Positions 34,143-38,410 of a stretch of DNA of 38,410 bases are shown one piece after another. Numbering within the stretch: the first letter of the stretch is position 1; every line of letters begins with the position of its first letter. Origin of the DNA: Bacteroidaceae bacterium (lineage in GTDB: Bacteria; Bacteroidota; Bacteroidia; Bacteroidales; Bacteroidaceae); contig JAKSLO010000012.1 of NCBI GenBank assembly GCA_024401185.1, forward strand, positions 1 to 38,410, in the 5' to 3' direction. A program made the translations under genes and the position numbers. The notes under the pieces were generated by a model. The model was not told the DNA's origin. It searched no databases and saw nothing but the letters and a program-made list of their open reading frames with translations.

Positions 34143-34185
34143 AAAAAATAACGCGCGGAGAACCCTTTCGGAAGCCTCCACGCGT
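34143..34185 (-). terminator. Rho-independent terminator of the GH43 gene
   Basis: The stem ACGCGTGGAG / CTCCGCGCGT on the minus strand (34176-34185 with 34151-34160), 10 bp with one mismatch, is followed by TTATTTTTTC. It lies 48 nt after the stop at 34233. Confidence 0.8.
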
Positions 34186-34232
34186 CATTTATTTCATTTT
34201 CAATTCATTATTCGTGTGTAATGAACCGTCTC

Positions 34233-35684
34233 TTACTTAATGCCGTTGAGCTGCCACTTGCTGTTATCGCTGTTGAAGTCGAAGGCACCCAGGGTGGGGG
34301 TACTGTCGGCAATAGAGATAAGGCAGAGCTTCTCGCTGCAACCGGGGATAGCCTTAGGCATGATGCGATAGGTACCATCGGTCAGCTGGTCGATCTGCCA
34401 CAGCTGCTCAGGAGCACCGGTGTACTCAGCCACGGTGGTAACCTCCTTGTCGGCAGTTGCTGCCAAGGCACGGTTGGTGCCGTTGATGGTAATCTTGAAA
34501 TAGGGCTGACCCAGGAAGCCACCTACGCCATCCACGGGAGTAATCTTCCACTGCTGGTGAGGACGAGCCAGGAAGTCGCCGTTGCGAACGCCAATCTCAC
34601 CTGCTGCCCACTTACCCTGCACGTCAGCAAGTGCCTGGTTTGCAATAGGCTCAATCTTCTGGTTGGGGTCACGACGGCCAAAGCCACCACGGCGAGCCAC
34701 GTTCAGACGCTCAAAGTCAACAGCCAGCTCCAATGAGTAGCCATGGCGCTGCGACTCGATGTCGTACACACCCTCTGCCACGTTCTTGCCAGCCTCGGGC
34801 CATCCGTTCTTCCATACGATGGGGCGGATAGCCAGGGTGCTCATGCCAGAACGCTCGAAGTCGGCCTCCCAGTGGAATGACATCTTCTCAAGACCATCGG
34901 CCACGACGGTACGGCCAAAGTGACCAGCACCTACCTGGCGCAAACCACCCTTGACAACCATCTTGCCACCACCCTGCAACATGGGGCGACCCACATTGTC
35001 AAGATAAGGACCCGTTACGGTCTTTGAGCGGCCACATACAATATTATAGGTAGAGTTCACACCATCGCAGCAGGTGCCGTGTGTGCCGAGCAGGTAGTAC
35101 CAGCCATCCTTGTAGAAGAGTGCCGATGCTTCGCAGTCGATGGCAACGTCCAGCTCCTTGTTGCCCTCAACACGCTTGCCGGTCTTGGGGTCGAGCTCGA
35201 ACAGACGGATGTGGCCGAAGTAGGTACCACAGGTCAGCCACAGACGACCGGTAGTGGGGTCGAGGAACAGGCAGGGGTCGATGCAGTCGAAGTCATCGCC
35301 ATCCACACTACCAGCCACCTCCACAGGCTCGCTGAACTTGAAGTCGGGCGACTTGGGGTCGAGTGTCTTGTTCCACATGGTCAGCATTCGGCCGCTGTGA
35401 GAACCACCCAAACCACCACCGGTAGCACCATAGGCAATGAGGTAGCGGTCGCCAATCTTCATGGCATCGGGAGCCGCACCACCACCGGGGCGCTCAGCAC
35501 CGCTGTCCCAGGTCCAACCGCCATCGGCAGAAATCAAACCGCCGCCACCGGTACCAAAGGTGTAATACTTGCCATCACACTCTACCAGGGTAGATGGGTC
35601 GTGAATATAGGGATTGCCTGTCTGTGCATTAGCATTCAGAAGTGAGCCGCAAGCAGCTATAGATAATAATAAGAACTTTTTCAT
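34233..35684 (-). CDS. Secreted glycoside hydrolase family 43 protein with ricin-like C-terminus
   Basis: 483 residues with signal peptide MKKFLLLSIAACGSLLNANA. The five-blade propeller has the three acids of GH43: D29 in YIHDPSTL (base), D136 in DCIDPCLF (pKa modulator) and E185 in IDCEASALFYKDGWYYLLG (acid). Conserved AGH255F lies in the last blade. This suggests an alpha-L-arabinofuranosidase, arabinanase or beta-xylosidase acting on arabinan or arabinoxylan side chains. A short sandwich/linker with Gly-Arg-rich GGFGRRDPN leads into a ricin-type beta-trefoil-like domain (about 395-483: YFKITINGTNRALAAT, GAPEQLWQIDQL, GTYRIMPK, NSKWQLNGI), probably sugar-binding. It starts 9 nt after the stop of the 35694 gene, so the two share a transcript that ends at the terminator 34143-34185. 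Confidence 0.88.
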   Translation of the reverse strand: MKKFLLLSIAACGSLLNANAQTGNPYIHDPSTLVECDGKYYTFGTGGGGLISADGGWTWDSGAERPGGGAAPDAMKIGDRYLIAYGATGGGLGGSHSGRMLTMWNKTLDPKSPDFKFSEPVEVAGSVDGDDFDCIDPCLFLDPTTGRLWLTCGTYFGHIRLFELDPKTGKRVEGNKELDVAIDCEASALFYKDGWYYLLGTHGTCCDGVNSTYNIVCGRSKTVTGPYLDNVGRPMLQGGGKMVVKGGLRQVGAGHFGRTVVADGLEKMSFHWEADFERSGMSTLAIRPIVWKNGWPEAGKNVAEGVYDIESQRHGYSLELAVDFERLNVARRGGFGRRDPNQKIEPIANQALADVQGKWAAGEIGVRNGDFLARPHQQWKITPVDGVGGFLGQPYFKITINGTNRALAATADKEVTTVAEYTGAPEQLWQIDQLTDGTYRIMPKAIPGCSEKLCLISIADSTPTLGAFDFNSDNSKWQLNGIK

Positions 35685-35693
35685 TGCCGTATT

Positions 35694-36440
35694 TTATTTG
35701 ATTGTGTAACCACTCTTGATAACTTTTCCGTTCTCGTCAACAATGCGAACACAGAAATCACTCATACCGGGACCATTGATGATGGCACCACGGATAACGT
35801 TCTCGCCCTTCTTGAGGTTGATGCGACGCGACATGCAATCGTCAGCCACCATACGGCGGTCGCTCGACATCAGCAGCACATCCTCGCCATTCACCCACCA
35901 TTGAGAGGCAGAGTTTGAACCTACAGAGAGGCGCACGTTGTTCATGTCCTCATCGCAGTTGATTACGGTAACGGCCCAGTAGATCACACCATACACACGC
36001 TTGATCTCGTGCTCGCCAAAGCGCATCAGCTTGAAGTTGTAGTTCTTGCTATCCAGCTTGTGCCACTTCAGGGTCTCGGTAGCCTTCTCAAACTTTGGGG
36101 GCTCCATTGACATGCGACGGAAGTCCATAGGCTGACCGGCAGGACGGGGTTGCTCCACCTGCTTGTCGAAGGTTACCTTCACCTTCTGGCCATCCTTGGG
36201 CAGAATGGTCATCTGATTCTTGAAATACTCCTTTGCGAAGACCTCACGCAAATATGAATCCACGAAAACGGTATTCGAGCGGTTTGTTTTACTAATGGGC
36301 TCCAAAACAGTCCATCTCCTGATAAATCCTTCGCCATCGGGCGATACTGCTTCCGTTCCTGCAGGAAGGAAGTACTTCTCTTGTGCATTAGCCGACATGC
36401 AACTGAGGGCCAAAAGCACTCCCACAAATAGTTTTTTCAT
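35694..36440 (-). CDS. Secreted jelly-roll protein, first gene of the hemicellulose operon
   Basis: 248 residues with signal peptide MKKLFVGVLLALSCMSANAQ. The mature protein reads FLPAGTEAVSPDGEGFIRRW, then a GH2/galactose-binding-like sandwich in its second half: YGVIYWAVTVINCDEDMNNV, SNSASQWWVNGEDVLLMSSD, SRRINLKKGENVIRGAIIN, FCVRIVDENGKVI. The pattern W.VNG ... L.KGEN ... R is the same used by the N-terminal sandwich of the BspA protein at 474. No catalytic motif is visible. It is probably a carbohydrate-binding accessory protein of the GH43 enzyme, with which it shares an operon (9-nt gap). Genes of this kind beside GH43/esterases are often annotated only as hypothetical or acetylxylan-esterase-like. 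Exact role unknown. Confidence 0.72.
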   Translation of the reverse strand: MKKLFVGVLLALSCMSANAQEKYFLPAGTEAVSPDGEGFIRRWTVLEPISKTNRSNTVFVDSYLREVFAKEYFKNQMTILPKDGQKVKVTFDKQVEQPRPAGQPMDFRRMSMEPPKFEKATETLKWHKLDSKNYNFKLMRFGEHEIKRVYGVIYWAVTVINCDEDMNNVRLSVGSNSASQWWVNGEDVLLMSSDRRMVADDCMSRRINLKKGENVIRGAIINGPGMSDFCVRIVDENGKVIKSGYTIK

Positions 36441-36498
36441 TTTGTACTTATGATATTAGTTTCACGATGATTTTCACATAGTATCATGATATCGGCTA

Positions 36499-36506
36499 CA
36501 AAGGTA
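36499..36506 (-). promoter_or_regulatory. Bacteroidales -7 box (TACCTTTG) of the GH43 operon
   Basis: The complement of 36499-36506 reads TACCTTTG, 58 nt before the start at 36440. No clear -33 TTTG is present at 19-20 nt. Confidence 0.5.
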
Positions 36507-36650
36507 CAAAAAAAGCGCCTTATAACACTTTGGATTTTGATACAAAAACTATTGTAAATTGTAACATTGGCACTAATTTGGGCCAAAATATGCCTTTTTG
36601 GGTGCCATTCGGGACGAATGCAGACACGAAAGAGTGCCTTTTCTTATAAT

Positions 36651-36728
36651 TGACAATTGGCAATGCAAAAATACAATTGATAATGTATAATTGACAATTG
36701 ACAATACGCAACTGACTTCGTCGAGCCC
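36651..36728. repeat. Dispersed repeat copy 2 (AATTGACAAT block + TGACTTCGTCGAGCCC)
   Basis: TAATTGACAATTGGCAATGC and TATAATTGACAATTGACAAT are followed by GCAACTGACTTCGTCGAG and CCC. The core at 36713-36728 is identical over 16 bp to 6928-6943, and the flanking GCAA is also shared. Confidence 0.65.
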
Positions 36729-36870
36729 TTTGGCCCTCACAATGCAACAATAGGCAGCCCTTTGCCAAAACGCGGCAGAAAGAGCTACACCTTATTATAT
36801 ATAAAAGAGGGCATGCAAATAGTGACATGAGTTATTCTCCAAAAGCGCATAACTTCCACGAGTTCTTCTG

Positions 36871-36920
36871 TATTGTGAATTCTGCATTGTGAATTATGAA
36901 TTGTGAATTGCCAGTTGCGC
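36871..36920. repeat. Inverted AATTCAC repeat block
   Basis: TATTGTGAATTCTGCATTGT, GAATTATGAATTGTGAATTG and CCAGTTGCGC form the reverse complement of the CAATTCATAATTCACAATGC-type block seen at 6790-6905. With 36651-36728 it brackets about 270 bp in opposite orientation. Confidence 0.55.
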
Positions 36921-37075
36921 ATATCATTTTTCCAACAATATGGTGCCATTTGCTTACATTTTGCTACAAAGCGTCATTATAGGTGCAGAAAAGTCGAAAA
37001 AAGTAAGCACGAATAGGTAAAAAGTAGCAAATTCACGTTTTTTTTAGCTAAATACAAACTTTTTTCTATTTTTTC

Positions 37076-37107
37076 TTGGGTGGTTACTTGTTTTTTGCTA
37101 CCTTTGC
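37076..37107 (+). promoter_or_regulatory. Bacteroidales promoter of gdhA, TTG-N20-TACCTTTGC
   Basis: TTG (37076-37078), 20 nt, TACCTTTGC (37099-37107), 65 nt before ATG 37173. Confidence 0.75.
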
Positions 37108-37172
37108 AACATCAATTAAGATAAAAATCAAAAAACAACAAGTTTAACTAAAACCAACAAAAGATTCCGACT

Positions 37173-38410
37173 ATGGACGCAAAAAAGGTTTTGGAAGATC
37201 TGAAAAGACGCTTCCCCAATGAGCCTGAGTATCATCAGGCAGTAGAAGAGGTACTTGGCACTATCGAAGAGGAGTACAACAAGCACCCCGAGTTTGACAA
37301 GGTTAATTTGATCGAGCGTCTTTGCATCCCCGATCGCGTATATCAGTTCCGTGTTAGCTGGATGGACGACCAGGGTAACGTGCAGACCAACATGGGTTAC
37401 CGTATCCAGCACAACAATGCCATTGGCCCCTACAAGGGTGGTATCCGTTTCCACCGCAGCGTTAACCTCAGCATCCTGAAGTTCCTTGCTTTCGAGCAGA
37501 CCTTCAAGAACTCTCTGACAACCCTCGCTATGGGTGGTGCTAAGGGTGGTTCTGACTTCAGCCCCCGTGGCAAGTCTAACGCCGAGGTAATGCGTTTCTG
37601 CCAGGCATTCATGTTGGAGCTCTATCGTCACATTGGTGCTGACTGCGATGTTCCCGCTGGTGACATCGGTGTTGGTGGCCGTGAGGTAGGTTACATGTTC
37701 GGTGCTTACAAGAAGTACACTCGTCAGTTCGAGGGTGTCCTCACTGGTAAGGCTCTCGAGTTCGGCGGTTCACTCATCCGTCCCGAGGCAACCGGTTATG
37801 GTACCGTATATTTCCTCCGTGCTATGTTGAAGACTAAGGGCTTGGAGGTTGCTGGCAAGAAGGTGCTGATCTCTGGTTCAGGTAACGTAGCTCAGTATGC
37901 TGCTGAGAAGGTTCTGCAGCTCGGTGGTACCGTAATGACTATGTCTGACTCTGACGGTTACATCTACGATCCCGAAGGTATCGATCGCGCTAAGCTCGAC
38001 TACATCTTCGACCTCAAGCAGGTACAGCGTGGCCGTATCAAGGAGTATGTTAACGAATATCCCAACGCTAAGTACGTTGAGGGTGCTAAGCCCTGGAACG
38101 AGAAGGCTGATATCGCTCTTCCCTGCGCTACTCAGAACGAGTTGAACGAGGAGCAGGCTAAGGCTTTGGTTGCTAACGGCTGTATCGCTGTTGCCGAGGG
38201 TGCTAACATGCCTACCACTCCCGATGCTATCAAGGTATTCCAGGATGCTAAGATCCTCTACTCTCCCGGTAAGGCTTCTAACGCTGGTGGTGTATCAGTA
38301 TCTGGTCTCGAGATGGCTCAGAACAGCCAGCGCCTCTCTTGGACTTCTGAGGAGGTTGACGCTAAGTTGCTCTGGATCATGGAGAACATCCACGAGAACT
38401 GCGTGAAGTA
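37173..38410 (+). CDS. gdhA: Glutamate dehydrogenase, 3' end beyond window
   Basis: 412 complete codons from ATG 37173 to the window edge, with no stop; the usual length is about 445, so some 30 residues are missing. It catalyses reversible reductive amination of 2-oxoglutarate to glutamate with NAD(P)H in the cytosol, the main ammonia-assimilating step in gut Bacteroidota. Hallmarks: GPYKGGIRFH (about 85-94), FKNSLTTLAMGGAKGGSDF with catalytic K124, DVPAGDIGVGGREVGYMFG, the Rossmann motif ISGSGNVAQYAAEK (about 233-246) and AEGANMPTTPDA. This is the hexameric bacterial type (small subunit). Strong use of ggt, cgt and gct codons suggests high expression. It is preceded by a good promoter and a 65-nt leader. 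Confidence 0.96.
   Translation, partial: MDAKKVLEDLKRRFPNEPEYHQAVEEVLGTIEEEYNKHPEFDKVNLIERLCIPDRVYQFRVSWMDDQGNVQTNMGYRIQHNNAIGPYKGGIRFHRSVNLSILKFLAFEQTFKNSLTTLAMGGAKGGSDFSPRGKSNAEVMRFCQAFMLELYRHIGADCDVPAGDIGVGGREVGYMFGAYKKYTRQFEGVLTGKALEFGGSLIRPEATGYGTVYFLRAMLKTKGLEVAGKKVLISGSGNVAQYAAEKVLQLGGTVMTMSDSDGYIYDPEGIDRAKLDYIFDLKQVQRGRIKEYVNEYPNAKYVEGAKPWNEKADIALPCATQNELNEEQAKALVANGCIAVAEGANMPTTPDAIKVFQDAKILYSPGKASNAGGVSVSGLEMAQNSQRLSWTSEEVDAKLLWIMENIHENCVK

Larger units (their letters stand above)
36507..37075. other. Non-coding gap with dispersed repeats
   Basis: No gene supported. It holds an AATTGACAAT-type repeat block with the TGACTTCGTCGAGCCC core (36651-36728), an inverted AATTCAC block (36871-36920) and AT-rich DNA leading to the gdhA promoter. 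A 102-codon minus-strand frame here is made largely of the repeats and is not credible. Confidence 0.6.

Noticed and set aside
36520-36828. A 102-codon minus-strand frame
   Set aside because: It runs through the dispersed AATTGACAAT repeat block and has no protein-like pattern.

Overview
The window looks like chromosomal DNA of a Bacteroidota member, most likely Prevotellaceae (Prevotella/Segatella type). Almost every promoter I can find has the Bacteroidales form (TTTG or TTG, 19-20 nt, then TAnnTTTG). Most genes lack a clear Shine-Dalgarno site. The gene content also fits: BspA-type leucine-rich repeat surface proteins, Prevotella-style C-terminal tails (DLSGR ... GIYI.NGKK), dockerin-like and cohesin-like surface proteins, and a GH43/esterase hemicellulose cluster. 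No rRNA, tRNA, CRISPR array, transposase or prophage gene was seen.

Layout. 1-4042 (+): a small fragment matching the N-terminus of TM2-domain proteins, a BspA-like surface protein, a 56-residue acidic-tailed peptide and an outer-membrane beta-barrel. 4291-6526 (+): a helix-turn-helix-like protein overlapping by 4 bp a one-TM Ser/Thr kinase with a FISUMP-like extracytoplasmic domain. 7096-13584 (+), visibly richer in G+C: an MsbA-like ABC exporter followed after 6 nt by a 1528-residue DUF4011/SF1 helicase/Vsr-like nuclease/DUF3320 protein. 13653-14946 (+): ilvE with its own promoter and terminator. 15235-20723 (+): three secreted proteins behind a structured leader. The first two share a C-terminal module and tail with the BspA protein at the left end, and the third ends in a dockerin-like domain. 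20871-21932 (-): a zinc-ribbon membrane protein with a 3 x 75 bp proline-rich repeat. 21933-23117: a 1.2 kb gene-poor stretch with large hairpins and a possible 230 bp non-autonomous element. 23118-24905 (+): a DUF4160-like protein and a DUF4380-like secreted protein. 25002-31511 (-): a Cthe_2159-like carbohydrate-binding protein, then a two-gene unit whose products each carry cohesin-like and dockerin-like domains, one of them with 17 DUF285-type repeats. 31983-36440 (-): a two-headed esterase, a GH43 protein and a jelly-roll secreted protein, which look like a small arabinoxylan-degrading set. 37076-38410 (+): gdhA, cut by the window end.

How it fits together: much of the window encodes exported proteins for the surface or for polysaccharide use. 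Housekeeping nitrogen genes (ilvE, gdhA) and one possible defence gene (DUF4011 helicase) lie between them. The most novel-looking items are: (1) a roughly 170-residue module with an Asp-rich Ca-type loop shared by three otherwise unrelated surface proteins; (2) the regulator/kinase pair with a surface-protein-like sensor domain; (3) the ABC exporter/DUF4011 helicase gene pair; (4) the five-repeat four-cysteine surface protein; (5) several palindromic intergenic elements. All family names come from reading motifs by eye; no database search was run.
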